Source: Vanilla planifolia
Lineage: Eukaryota; Streptophyta; Magnoliopsida; Asparagales; Orchidaceae
NCBI GenBank assembly: GCA_023846275.1
Contig: CM043870.1
Span: forward strand, 12,161,527 to 12,225,526
DNA: 64,000 nt
Direction of reading: 5' to 3'
Part shown: positions 11,386 to 22,540 of the stretch, in pieces
How the letters are laid out: every line of letters begins with the position of its first letter
Position numbering within the stretch: the first letter of the stretch is position 1
Notes under the pieces: model-generated
Seen by the model: only the letters and a program-made list of their open reading frames with translations
The model's database searches: none
What the model was told of the DNA's origin: nothing
Translations under genes and position numbers: made by a program

Positions 11386-12990
11386 TTTTTCCATTTTATT
11401 CAGTTATTTACACGTGTTGTTACACTCTCTTTTGGCTAGGCCAAATAGGAGATTTGGTAGATCAAGGCATTTTCTTCTCTCTTGATTTTGTTCATTATGT
11501 ACTTATAAATCTATTTACTAAGCTAACTTGATTGTGTACCATGCATAAGATAAAATTAATTAATTTATCAAGTATGTTGAACATGCTTATTTTTAATTAT
11601 CCCAAACCATGTGCTTAGGATTTTATGTGGCATGATAATTCCTAAAATTTAGAAATCCAAGTGGTGGTTTAAAGATAAGGAAGTTGGCAATTTGAATTGG
11701 CCTTGATTTCATGCAATTTAAGAAAAGGATTTGGAAATTTGAATTTGGCTCTTCATGTGGTATCACTATTTACAAAAAGTTGCAATCGCCATTATAACGA
11801 GAATCAAGGATGATTTCTTAAGGAAAATAATGAAGTGCAAGTCATGAGATTTGCATGAAGTGAAAATCTACCCATTTAAGTTAGAGGATTCCTTAGTTAT
11901 AGGTTTGATAGTCTGCTCTATATAAAGCATTATGTGTAGCTTGTAGTAAAGAATTGGAAAACCCTAGATGTGGAAGCAGGAAAGTAGGTCTTAAATTTAG
12001 AAGAGTCAGAAAAAGGTCGACTATATGTGAGCAAGAGAATGAAGACGAGACTTTAATACTTGGAGAAGAAGATGCCCATCTTTGGAGTAGCCCACTACAT
12101 AGGTCAAAGAAGTAGGATAAACCTTAAAATCATGTAATAAATATAGATATGTTCTAAGAAAAATCAATATTTTTTAAGCATGCATGTGATAATATGTGAC
12201 TGTGATCATTATATATTTTTCTAAGATTCCTTCCCATAAAAATTAACTTAAGAAGATGTAGTGATAAAATCAAGCCATGATTATCCTTATTTTTTGTTAA
12301 AGCCGTGCTTACAATATTAGTTTCTGTATTCCTTCATGAAGGTTAAATTAGATCTATGATGTTAATTATGTTACCATAGTTGAGACATGAGGATTAAGGT
12401 TTTTGTGGATTAATTCATGCTTTAGGTTAGATCTCATTTGTTATCATAATTTTACATGAATTTCTTAATTGAGTCAAGCATGATCACAACCCATGATTGA
12501 TATCTCCTTAATATAATTATTATCATGAAAAGTTATTAGTTTCAATTGTGATGGTATTTATGAGATTATAAAGCAAATTATGCTTAAGAGAAACCATGGA
12601 CATTATAGATTTTATGCTATGGAAACCATGACATTAAGATTTGCTAGGATGTATGATTTTATTTTGAGATATACTTTGCCAAGAACTCATGTTATTGGAT
12701 GTATTTAGAATTAATACTTGCATGTGTTGAATCCTTAAAATTGTTAAGAATGTAACAATGTTTGTATGTGATATTTTTTTATATAAGTATATTTTTATTA
12801 CATACTAAAAAAGTTTACAACATTAGAGTTATATAACTTTTGGAAATGAAGGTGAACTCAAGGTCCACTACAATGATATATACTATACTTTGAGAAAATA
12901 GGTTTTGTCATGTATGTTGTACTTAAATAAGGACATTAAATATGATCTAGCTTGGTGAAAGCCTTACCAAAGTTTGGAATTTACTATAGG
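11385..12990 (+). other. unassigned AT-rich stretch, possibly an LTR
   Basis: I see no coding sequence. A good TATA-like sequence, TCTATATAAAG, lies at 11918-11926, followed about 70-200 bases later by a purine-rich transcribed-looking stretch. This layout is common in gypsy LTRs, but the ends, a primer site and a matching second copy were not found. The last few hundred bases may include the 3' untranslated part of the minus-strand LINE that follows. Confidence 0.25.
11918..11928 (+). promoter_or_regulatory. candidate TATA box
   Basis: TCTATATAAAG is close to the plant TATA consensus and sits in a less AT-rich surrounding, so it stands out more than most AT runs here. There is no gene downstream; if functional it would belong to an LTR promoter. 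Confidence 0.3.
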
Positions 12991-13778
12991 TCAAAGATGT
13001 TGGATTGAATATTGTTGCTAGCTAATTGAATGAAGTTATTTTTCACTTTATTATGCTTCTTATAAATATGTTGAAAGTGAATCATTGTAAAGTCCATCAA
13101 CTTCTTAATTTATTGAATGTTGCTAGGCATCTTCTAGGAATATGAACATTGTAATTGACCATGTCTAGGATAGCTTTGTAATCCATTTCTATTATAATGT
13201 TGATAGCTCCAAATTCTTTGCAAAGTTGCTGCCCCAACAATATGGCTAGTCCTTTTTCTTCTATGTTTCACTTAATACTAACAATGCAGAGAAAGATTTT
13301 AGAGCTTGACCCAAATAATCATGAATAATCCCATCATAAGTAATAGGACCTAGCTTTTCACGTGCCAATACATCAATATTCAATTTCAAGAACTTTGTGG
13401 GAGGAGGTTCTTGTTGTATAATTTGAATATTCTTGTATTTAATCTTTGAGAATGATAGGACTAGCTTAAGTTGAACCAATTGTGAGTCTAATGAGAAAAT
13501 TTGTGTTAAAGGAAAGCACCATGAATGTATTATAATAATTGGATAACACTTTGTTTATCATTTTGTTTATCAATAAACTATACTTCTCTTTCAACTTCAA
13601 ATTTTGGGCCTTACAAATATTCAAACAAATAAGTGAGGGCAACAATTGATTGACTTCACCTCTTATTGAATTGGAAGGATCGTTCGTCTACCAATGCTAT
13701 AGCATTTGGTGATTATTATTTAATGTCACATATTGTATTTCTAAGAGATTTGTAATAAGGCTCCATACTTCACTTGCT

Positions 13779-13783
13779 CTATT
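13779..13783. repeat. target site duplication CTATT, left
   Basis: CTATT precedes the solo LTR and is repeated at 15644-15648. Five bases is the normal duplication length for LTR retrotransposon integrases. Confidence 0.9.
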
Positions 13784-15643
13784 TGTTACACCCTTGTGTT
13801 TGATGAGTCAAGAATAAATGTTTATATTTCATATGGGTTTGTTCTAAACAAAATTGTTAATATTCAATTAAGACAAGGCATGAACTTTAAATACCTAAAA
13901 TAGTGGTCTTCAAGGCTCTTGGAGTCATGGCAAGCTTCAAGAAAATTGAAGACATGTACTAAAGCTTTCATACTTGATTTTCTTTTTATTTTTCTTAAAT
14001 TTGATATGTCCAAATTTTGAGATGATGTGGCACACTAGTAGCATTAATATTTAAAAATGTTATAGAATTAATAATTATTGAATTTTGATTTTTGGGCCAA
14101 GCTTTATTGATAAAAAGTATAGACATTGGTATTTGATTTTTTAAAATTATTTAGGAATTAGTTTTTATGAATTTCTTTTCATAGTCATTTAGAAAACTTA
14201 TAATACTATGATAATATAAAATTTTTTTGACACACTTACATTAAATATTTTGGTACAAAAAATCCCACAAAACACCCTTAAACAACGTTACTCTCTGGAA
14301 TTTTCACTGTAGCATTGGACAGGTCGACTCGACCCGACCACTGGCCCGTCTAGGCTTTTAGTAATTTAAAAAAAAATAATAAATATAAAAAATTGGTGGG
14401 CTGACCCGGTAGGGGCGCCCATAGTCCAAAGGAATTCAGACCGCAGGCAACGCCGGACGGAGAACAGCAATTTCAGGTGGCAGGCAACGACGAAACAGTG
14501 CAAGATCAAGTCAACTCGAACTAGGTGATGAAATCCTGGTCAAAGAAGGGGGGAGCCAGCCCCAAAGAGGCTCGAGAGTAACAGGAAGCGAATTAACTTT
14601 AAAGCGCAATGGCAAAGACTTTTCCGCGATGTGGGACTAAATTCAAACCTTACTATCAAAGAAATCAGAAGAACAAGCGCGATTGGATGGCTGTATTCAG
14701 CCGAAAATGACATGCAGAAGAATCGAACCCAGGTTGCGCGAATATGCGCCAGGACGCGGAACCATTGAGGTAAACTGTTTTAATTTGAATTATGCCAGAA
14801 CACATTTTACTAATACATGCAGGGTAGTATGCGTGCTGCTCAGATCAAGTCAGCCCAGATCGAACAGACTGGATTAATCTCAAACGGTAAATTCGAGATT
14901 CAATCCGTGTCGTTCGTGTTTGGGTCCGAATCGGACGGTAGCTGTTTTCCGTCCGTTACCCAAACGGCTAGTTGATTTTAAGAGCCGTTGGGAGTAATTT
15001 TAGAGCTCAAATTTAAGCTCTATAAATAAGGAAGAATGAAGAACTTCTAGAGGTTACATTTTGCTAAGATCTCAAAGCTTTCAGATCACGACTTCGAGCA
15101 AAATCAAGTGAATACGGTGTTTCCAATTTCATAAAGAGAAAGTGGCAAGAAGGATTCATAAATTAGAGGTTATTACTTCAACAATCTCTCAATCTCTATT
15201 CCTCTATTTTTTTTTTAGTCGTGTGTGCCTCTTATTTCACTTAATGTTATTTTAAGTTTTTTTTCCAATTTTTGTATTCTCTTCTTTGGGGTAAGGGCAT
15301 CCCGGCATTGTGCAAAAGCCCTGGGTTTGAGTTAAGCCCGAAAAAACTCAAGTAGGTGCGGGATTAGCCGTAGGTAAAATCCCAAGTAGGTTTGAGGTGA
15401 ATCGTACGAAAAACCTCGATTGTAATTTGGTATTTTTAGTGTTGTTTTTTTTCCCAACACCGGTTGGGGGTGGATGTAGGCTCGATTTTGAGTCGAACCA
15501 CCTTAAAAATCTTGTGTGTTATATTTCTTCTTATTCGGGCTTAACAGATTTAATTTTTAATTGAAACCTAAAATCGAAAAATTTTATTTACCACAATTCA
15601 CCCCCCCCCTCTTGTGGGATTTCCTTAAGCACAAAGAACTTCA
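13784..15643 (+). repeat. copia solo LTR with intact target duplication
   Basis: This 1,860-bp LTR starts TGTTACACCC and ends AACTTCA, and is flanked on both sides by CTATT. It is related to the LTRs of copia copy A and the full-length element: the start TGTTACACCC...TTTGATGA parallels TATTATACCCTTTGATGTGA, and GTCGAACCACCTTAAAAATC and a C-rich AATTCACCCC end are shared. No internal sequence is present, so it is a solo LTR, the product of recombination between two LTRs. Removing it rejoins the LINE frame. It is visibly less AT-rich (14280-15420) than its surroundings and keeps a good TATA box, so it is probably among the youngest insertions here. Confidence 0.92.
15021..15029 (+). promoter_or_regulatory. 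TATA box of the solo LTR
   Basis: CTATAAATAAGG lies about 620 bases before the LTR end, following GAGCTCAAATTTAAGCTC, a short imperfect palindrome. The same place in copia copies A, B and C is decayed. Transcription of this LTR would start some 30 bases downstream. Confidence 0.65.
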
Positions 15644-15648
15644 CTATT
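15644..15648. repeat. target site duplication CTATT, right
   Basis: Second copy of CTATT after the LTR end CTTCA. Joining the flanks through one copy restores the minus-strand LINE reading IGCNSEVWSLI. Confidence 0.9.
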
Positions 15649-18599
15649 ACAACCAATAAAAGCACAATCTATTATTTCACCTTTTGGAAAAATGAACATT
15701 TATCTTCTAGTTGAAAGTTAAGCTTATGTAAAGTCTCTAGAAAAGGTGGCAACTTGTTGAGAATTGTCTATATTAAAATAGAAACTTTTTGTTGAGTGTT
15801 GCTATTCTAAATTATTTGCCTTGTTTTTTAAATGAAACCTTTGCTTCTAATCACTTCATAAATCAATTTTAGGCTAAATTTGCCATCCTTAATAAGTGTC
15901 CAATAAGTAGAACTAATTACTTCAGACAACACCATGCATTTCATAGCAATTTTCTTGAACCTTTTCATACGGCTCCAAGTTGTTGAGTATGTTTTTCTCC
16001 TTTTTCTCAAATAATATTATGCCTACTTGAAGATATCCTACAATGAGTTGGAAGTGTTGACCTTCCAATAGAGCTTAGTGTTGAATGCTACCATTACTTG
16101 ATCAAGCTTCTTTAAACCCAGACCATGTTTATTGAAGGGTTAACAAATTTTGCTTGAGTTGGCCCAATGATATAGATGTTATGCTTTAAATTGCCCCATA
16201 GAAATCCATTCATAATTCTTTCTTTTCTTTGTGGTATTTTTTGCAATGGCAAGTGACCATCAAAAAAGCATTCAGATTGTTGCAAGCACATGTTTAACAA
16301 GAATATGTCTTCCTCTCATTGAAAGAAGTCCTTTCTTCCAACCCACTAGTGTCTTACCTATCTTCTTGGTTAGATGATGAAAAATGCATTATATTTTTTC
16401 TACCCTTGATAAGAGTTCTTTCAAGATAGTTTATAAGAAATTTACTCCTTCTAAACCCGATATCTAATTAAGAATTCATGCTTACCTTTGTTTTGATTTT
16501 TTTGTTGTATATGAAAGACACTTTTGAGGATTAATTTGTGGGACAAAAATACCTTGGAGATCCATAAGAATATCTTTAAGTTTTTAATTTATTTCTTGAC
16601 TCCCTTGGGGAATATAATAAAATCATCTATGAAGCTTAAATGTGATATGTTCCTGTAACCTTTAGGGAGTACATAATTGAGAATGTTTTCTTAACTAAGG
16701 AGGTTTTTTGATCCACAATTGAAAACTTTTGTAGATAGAATGCATAGAAGAGGGGATAAAAGATTACATTGCTTGATACCATGAGAAGCTTAGAAAAACC
16801 TATTACTCTTGCCCTTTATTATGATGGAGAACATGTTGTTAAGGATCTTCATGACTAGTTTTTTTAATCTAGCCTTGAAGTTGAACTTAGAGACAACTTA
16901 CCTTAAAAAATCAAAGACAAGTTGTCAAGAACACTTATAATATCAAGTTTGATGTTGTAGTTGTTGCCTTTAACTTTTATATTAATATCATTAATTAATT
17001 CTCATGCAAGCGGGATATTCTTTGCATGTCTTTGTTCTTCATAAATGCTAATTTTTTTAGTGATATTGGAGATGCAATAAATTTTTGTAATCTACTAGCC
17101 AATAGTTTAGGAAACACTTTCTCAACAAACTTATACAAACATATAAGTTTTAACTCATTGAACATTACTAAATTTTCATTTGAAGGAACTAGAACTAAAT
17201 TAGCAATTGTAATTTCTCTTGGAATTAAAGAGTTCACGAGAAAATCCTTTGCTGTATCTAATACATCTTGAGCAATTACTTGTTAGTACAAAAGTTCTGA
17301 TTGAATCCATAAGAACCTGATGCACTTTGAGACTTCATCTAAAAGATGATATATTTAATTTCAACCTTGGTTACCTTATGAAATAAGGCCTAGTTATATT
17401 CTCTAAAGTTGCACAAGGAGTTATTACATTAACAAAAGAAGCATTTTTGTATCCAATAAAAATGTAATAGTAAGAGTTGGTAATGTTGAATTTCTACCTC
17501 AATTAGTTTCTCTTCATTTATTATCCTATTATTAGAGTAGTCCTTAGTCCATTGAATTTTTAATTTGCTATGTTTATCATTAATAATTACACACAAAAAG
17601 TTTATGTTTCTTTTACCTTTTTTAACCATCTAACTCCAAATTTTTAATGCTAATATTCCTCCTTAATTTTAATAGAGGAGGGAAGATAGTCTTAAGCATT
17701 TAAAAGGTCAAATTACAAATCTTCAGTTTGATGTAATTAAAACTCTCTTTTTGAAAGGCCAGTTCTTTTGCAACCCACATCAAATGTATTGCCAAACTTT
17801 AATTTGTTCCATTTCTTAAGACAACATTTGAGACATTTTAATTTAAATTCTAATGCTCTCATACCAAAACTTATAATAAGAAGTTTCCAAGTTTTCTCCA
17901 TAATAAGCAAAAAAAGCTTGATTGTTTGTCCACACATTCTAAAACTTGACTTGTTTGGGTGCTAAAATGTCTCTTAAGGGAAGTGCACAAACAAAGGAGC
18001 ATGATTAGATGCACCCTTGTTGAGGTGATGTATTGTTGTAGAGGGGAACAAGTTTAACCAATCTTGTTTTATAAGGACTTGATCCAATCTTTTCTAAACC
18101 CATCTACCTTTTCTCACACCAAACCAAGTGAAGTACCTGAAAAAGAAATATCTTTAACTGCATTGTAGTTAATAGATTTAGTAAATTCTTTAAAGGGACC
18201 AAGCTTAATGGTGGCTTAGCCCATGTATTCATTTATAGAGGAGATTACATTGAAGTCACCACCAATCAGACAAGGCATGCTATACATATCAGTAATTGAT
18301 CTAATATCATTTTGTAGACTCCTTCTATCAATGAAAGGAACATTGCATACACAAAGGAATTGCATGCATGAGCATTACAATCTTCATGCTTTATTAACAA
18401 ATGCATGAATTGGATTTTATTCAACACAACATGACAAGAAAACTCCTTTGTTCATAACACCAATATTTTATTTAATTAATTGCATTCAAAAAGGTCAAAA
18501 AGCTAGTTTCCTTCTAAGAAATTCTAAATTCTTTTACTTGCGATGGGTTCCAGAGAAATCTTGTGAAGTTTTATGAAGAATTTGAGTTGTGTAATTGCT

Positions 18600-19760
18600 T
18601 CTTTTCCCATTGCCTCCATAATGTTCCAAATAAGGATATTAGACATGATAGTCTGAGTTAACAACCATTTGAGTGGCTCAATAGCTTCTTCTCTACTTTT
18701 AGGATTACATATTTTGTCATGATTCTTTTTTCTTTTTTTTTTCTTATACTTCTATTTGAAACAATTAATCCTTCTTGATCAAGCTGAAATATGTTAGATC
18801 CATAAGCTCTTTCTTATAGATCCTTACTAAAGTTTTTTAATATCTAAAGATCATTTTTTTGCTTTGGAAATTTTTAAATAACTTTGGTGTCTGATTAGGA
18901 GGCACTTATTTATTTTTTGATTTTTTTAAATATTATACTAATAAAAAAATCATTAAATGGGGTGACTACATTTTTGGGCCTAAATTTGTACCTTAGTGAA
19001 TCATTGAGAAGCCTCAATGTTGATATTATCAAGCACTTGAAGAATTTCCTTTTACTTAATATTGAAAGAGATGTGGGGTAGCTCTAGAGCCATTTCAACT
19101 CCTGGTGATTGACCTATTAGGTTTCCTTTGATTACTTGAGGTTGTTACTTCTTTGAAGCCTCTATATTTATTTGCATTAATGAGGAGTCTGTTATAGTAG
19201 GGACTATAGTCTTCTAAGTTTTTTCTTCACTAGGTGGTTTACTATTCTTATTTTGGTTACATTGCTGTAAGGTATGGTCATGTTTGCTGCATCCCTTATA
19301 ATAACTTAGTAAGTTATCATGCACAACTCTTTGTCAAATGCCATTACTGATCTCTTATTTTTTGAGATTTTAACGTGACTTGAGTGTTCTTTTACCAGGT
19401 CTACTAATACACAAACTTTATTAATGTGTGGTTTAGTTAAATTGGTGGTAGCAAAATCTAATTTTAGTGAAGTTTCAATGATAGACATAATTGAATAAAG
19501 AGCCTAGTTGTTGAAAAGATGAATGGGAAGATGCTCTAATAAAATTCATACCAAACCCTATGATGTTTCAACTTTCAATTGGAAGTCATGGTGCCATTTT
19601 AGTACATGAATTTGAAACTCAATAAGTTTTTATACTCTATGCAACCAACAATGTTGGTGGTCTACGTCTAATGAGAATCAGATGAAGATATGTGTATGAT
19701 CTATGGAACCCACTAAAAATGGTTAATATAAGCATTTGTATAAGTGCTCAATCTTAAAAT
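18600..19760 (-). pseudogene. LINE ORF1 remnant (DUF4283-like, zinc knuckle)
   Basis: ORF1 is the RNA-binding partner of ORF2. The clearest part is an open stretch at 19306-19488 reading LKLDFATTNLTKPHINKVCV, which matches the DUF4283/DUF4219-associated pattern of plant LINE ORF1 (LKLD-A-TANLTRPSVARVCVE). Before it, LPIHLFNN and ALYSI match the usual WIRFPGLPIEYF / LFAI part. After it, GCSKHDHTLQQC at about 19220-19290 is a CCHC-like knuckle. Lower-coordinate sequence down to 18600 is probably the low-complexity C-terminal part. Confidence 0.7.
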
Positions 19761-19869
19761 ATAGATCAATTGTCTCTTAATGGATAATAATCTAGTTTGA
19801 ATCATAAGGGGAGCAACAAATAAAAGCTGGTTAAGTTAACTCAATCATCTATTTAAAACAAACAATATA

Positions 19870-21480
19870 AATTTGATTATTCTCATGGAACCTATGGCTC
19901 ATAATAGTACATTGCTTGCATTAGCTAACAAACTTGATTTTGACCATTATGTTAAGACCCCATCCAATAAGACCTAGGAATTAAGGAAAGGTAGCATCCA
20001 CTATTAAACATTGATTGAGGATGAATAATCAATTCACTTGCTCATAGGGATTCTAGGGGAGTAACAAGTTCCTATTATACTTCAATTTATTCTAAAAGCT
20101 CAAGGGTTGAATAAATGTCACTTTGACACAATTTGACTCAATATTATAGGGGAAATTGAAGGCCCATGACTTGTAAGAGATAACATTATTGTAGTAACTT
20201 CAATTGATGAATATAAGGGTCCCTCTAATCCTTGACTGGAAGTGATGTATGAATTCAAGGATTGCATCCATCAATGTGGTTTAAGAAATGGCACATTCAC
20301 AAGGCCTTTATGTACATGGATAAGAAAAAAAGGTTAGATAGGTTTGGAAAAAGTTGATCAGGTTATTAATGAATCAAGCATGGATCATTCAATTCATTTT
20401 AGTTGTACTACAACATTTATACATAACTGAATTAGATCACTCTCCATACTTCTTTAATCATAAAATGACCTTATCTCTGGACCCAAGTAGTTCAAATTTC
20501 AAAACATATTGCTAAAGCATCAAACATTCACCCAAATTATGAGAAGTAATTGGAAAATCCTAACACATTACTTTGGTATGAAGGCTTTAGAATTAAAACA
20601 AAGAGGATTAAGAAATTGCCTTCGATAGTGGAATAAGACTACTTTTAACAATATTTTTCACTCTATATAAAGACAAAGAAGCGATAAGGGTTAAAAATAG
20701 CTTAATTTTAAGATAATCAAAGTGAAGAGGCAAGATAAGAGCTTTTTAAAGCCAAGGATCACTTAATGGAAGAATTGGTTAAAGAGAAAATTTATAGGTG
20801 GCTTAAAGAAGGTGATAAAAACATGAAATATTTTCATGTTATCATAAAGGACAAAAGAACAAGAAAAAACATTAGCTACATCAAAGACTTGACTAGTACC
20901 ATGATTTACCAATACAAGAAAAACAAGAAGTAGTTATCCATCATTACTAAGCACTACTTTCTTCTTTCAAATTATCTATTAATAAAGATCTAATTGACTG
21001 CATCCCACATTTGGTTTCAAATGTAGACAATAACTGGATGATGAATAAAATCACAAAGAAGGAGGTAAAAAAGGTTATCTATCAAATGGATAAAGACAAT
21101 GCTCCATGTCCTGATGGATAAAATGGACATTTCTTCACCCAATTTTGGGATATAACTATTAATGATGTGTAAGATGTAGTGAGGCACTTTATTGTTATGA
21201 TGCTTATCTTCAAAGGCATATCAATTTCAAATATAGTTTTGATCATGAAGAATGATAATTTTAAATCTTTTAATAATTTTAGACTAATTTATTTGTGTGA
21301 TTTCATTTAAAATATTTTTGACAAGTGCAAGTAGTGCTACTTAAACTCATCTCACTTGAGCAAGTTAGATTTGTAATAAGAAAAGATATTGTCAATAACA
21401 TCTTGTTGGTAAAAGAATCGATTAGATCTTTAAATAGAAAAGTTAGAGGACAAAATTACGATGTCATCAATAAAGTAATT
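19870..21480 (+). mobile_element. second L1-type LINE fragment, plus strand, truncated
   Basis: Plus-strand remains of a LINE ORF2. At about 20150-20330 the decayed frame reads SIDEYKGPSNP and FKDCIHQCGLRNGTF, the plant LINE endonuclease pattern (FNVVTSIDEYKG...FNDCI-CGL), followed by a LDRFGKSL / LMNQAW stretch and a DHSP piece. Reverse transcriptase starts near 20930 with DNAPCPDG, FFTQFWD, and then NFKSFNNFRLIYLCDFI at 21250-21310. The sequence stops at about 21480, before the FADD box, so the 3' part is missing. That is unusual, because incomplete reverse transcription removes the 5' end of LINEs, not the 3' end. It lies head to head with the minus-strand LINE. Confidence 0.75.
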
Positions 21481-21539
21481 AGCAAAGAATGATAAATTAG
21501 CTAATAAGCTAACTTTGTATTATTGATTAATTTTTTTGT

Positions 21540-22540
21540 TTGCAAATAGACTTCACATTTTTAGCATCCTAATATTCTAGATACGTAGGTTATCTATTGG
21601 AAAGGATAGCTTCTGCAATTTGCATTATTCTAAAACTTTTATTATTCCCTTTCAGGATAATCAATTGCTCGATGATCTTTTTTTTCTCTTTTTTTAGCCC
21701 TTCTAGTTTGGATTGAAGTAAACTTATCATGTTCTTTTGGTATTAGATTTACTTTCTTAGCTTTTTTTGGAATTCCAACACAAAATTTTTGAAGGTCTAG
21801 ACGTCCATAAAGTATTGATATTTATGTTGAGAAATGAATTTTGGATCTAATATGTATTCTTTTTTAGAGTGATGATATTTGTTAATTATACATGGTCATC
21901 AACTATTTTGATTTGTAACATGCTTCCCATTTTATTACACTTAATTGGCTGAACCCTTGATGTTGTTGCAAGTTCTCCTTGCTCCATCTACATTGGCCTT
22001 TCACTAATTACTTTATTGATGACTCTTGTAATGGGGAGTCCAAACCATCTTGCTCCTCCACCTTTACATTTGAAATAATATTACCATGTTCTTGATTGTA
22101 AGTCTCCCTTTCCAAATTTGTTGCCTAGATTTGACACTAACCTTTACTAAAACCTTTTGAGCTTTTATCTTTGCTAGATGATGGTTAAAGTTAGTTTTGG
22201 AGTGACCATGACAATGTCAAAAATAAAGTGGCAAATTATCATATTGAATTTTTTTTGACAAAAACCAGTTAAATGTCTACCCCTTTGGGTTATGCATATG
22301 CATTTAGCAAGTCCCTTTTGTATTTCAAGCTCAACACGAACCCCAACAACACATGGTCATGTCAAATTCAAAGTGTCCATGTCCAGTTTCAACCACTTCC
22401 CATTCATCAAGGCTATTAAATATAGAACTACCTTGTTAAATAGGTGTATTAAGAGATACTAAAGTGAAATATAGATTGGAGATAGCAAAGGTTTTATGTT
22501 TAAATGAAGTTTTTGATGCTAAAATTCACTCACATATCAG
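21540..22540 (-). pseudogene. third LINE fragment: ORF1 remnant, minus strand
   Basis: On the minus strand from about 22400 down, the decayed frame reads LDMDTLNLT, then RVELEIQKGLAKCICI and CHFIF-IVMVTPK, which follow the DUF4283 C-terminal part and zinc knuckle of plant LINE ORF1 (LD-TANLTRPSVARVRVELEIQKGLPKRIWI ... YC-GHSK). No endonuclease or RT follows in this orientation; the neighbouring plus-strand ORF2 fragment (19870-21480) begins almost where it should. It could be a separate insertion or part of a rearranged element. Confidence 0.6.

Larger units (their letters stand above)
13050..18560 (-). pseudogene. LINE ORF2 remnant (endonuclease, RT, zf-RVT, RNase H)
   Basis: ORF2 nicks target DNA and copies the LINE RNA into it. 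On the minus strand, the endonuclease part includes CLIGGDFNVISS (about 18249-18272) and, lower down, FSGTSLGLV and a WLDLFP-like stretch (18000-18150). A linker reads LKCLKCCLKKWNKLKFGN (about 17770-17830). Reverse transcriptase starts near 17230 with SLIPRE and continues with LYKFVEKVFPKLLASRL; the catalytic FADD box is FIDDFIIFPKG at about 16600-16632. FLWGNLKH and DGKFSLKLIYE (15850-16200) are the C-terminal plant LINE motifs. Below the solo LTR, LLPSLICLNICKAQNLKLK and the RNase H start PPPTKFLKLNIDVLA (13390-13440) complete the protein. Stops are frequent. Confidence 0.8.
12990..19800 (-). mobile_element. L1-type LINE, minus strand, interrupted by a solo LTR
   Basis: Reading the minus strand from 19800 down, the domains come in the normal order of a plant L1 LINE: ORF1 with DUF4283-like and zinc-knuckle parts, then ORF2 with endonuclease, reverse transcriptase, zf-RVT region and RNase H. 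A 1,860-bp copia solo LTR interrupts the zf-RVT region; removing it rejoins the LINE reading frame. The element is nearly complete in domain content but very decayed. The 3' end and poly-A tail are not clear; the lower limit is approximate. Confidence 0.8.

Noticed and set aside
14683-14877. 64-codon plus frame in the less AT-rich part at 14.7 kb as a gene
   Set aside because: It lies wholly within the solo LTR 13784-15643, which is non-coding; the composition reflects a younger LTR.
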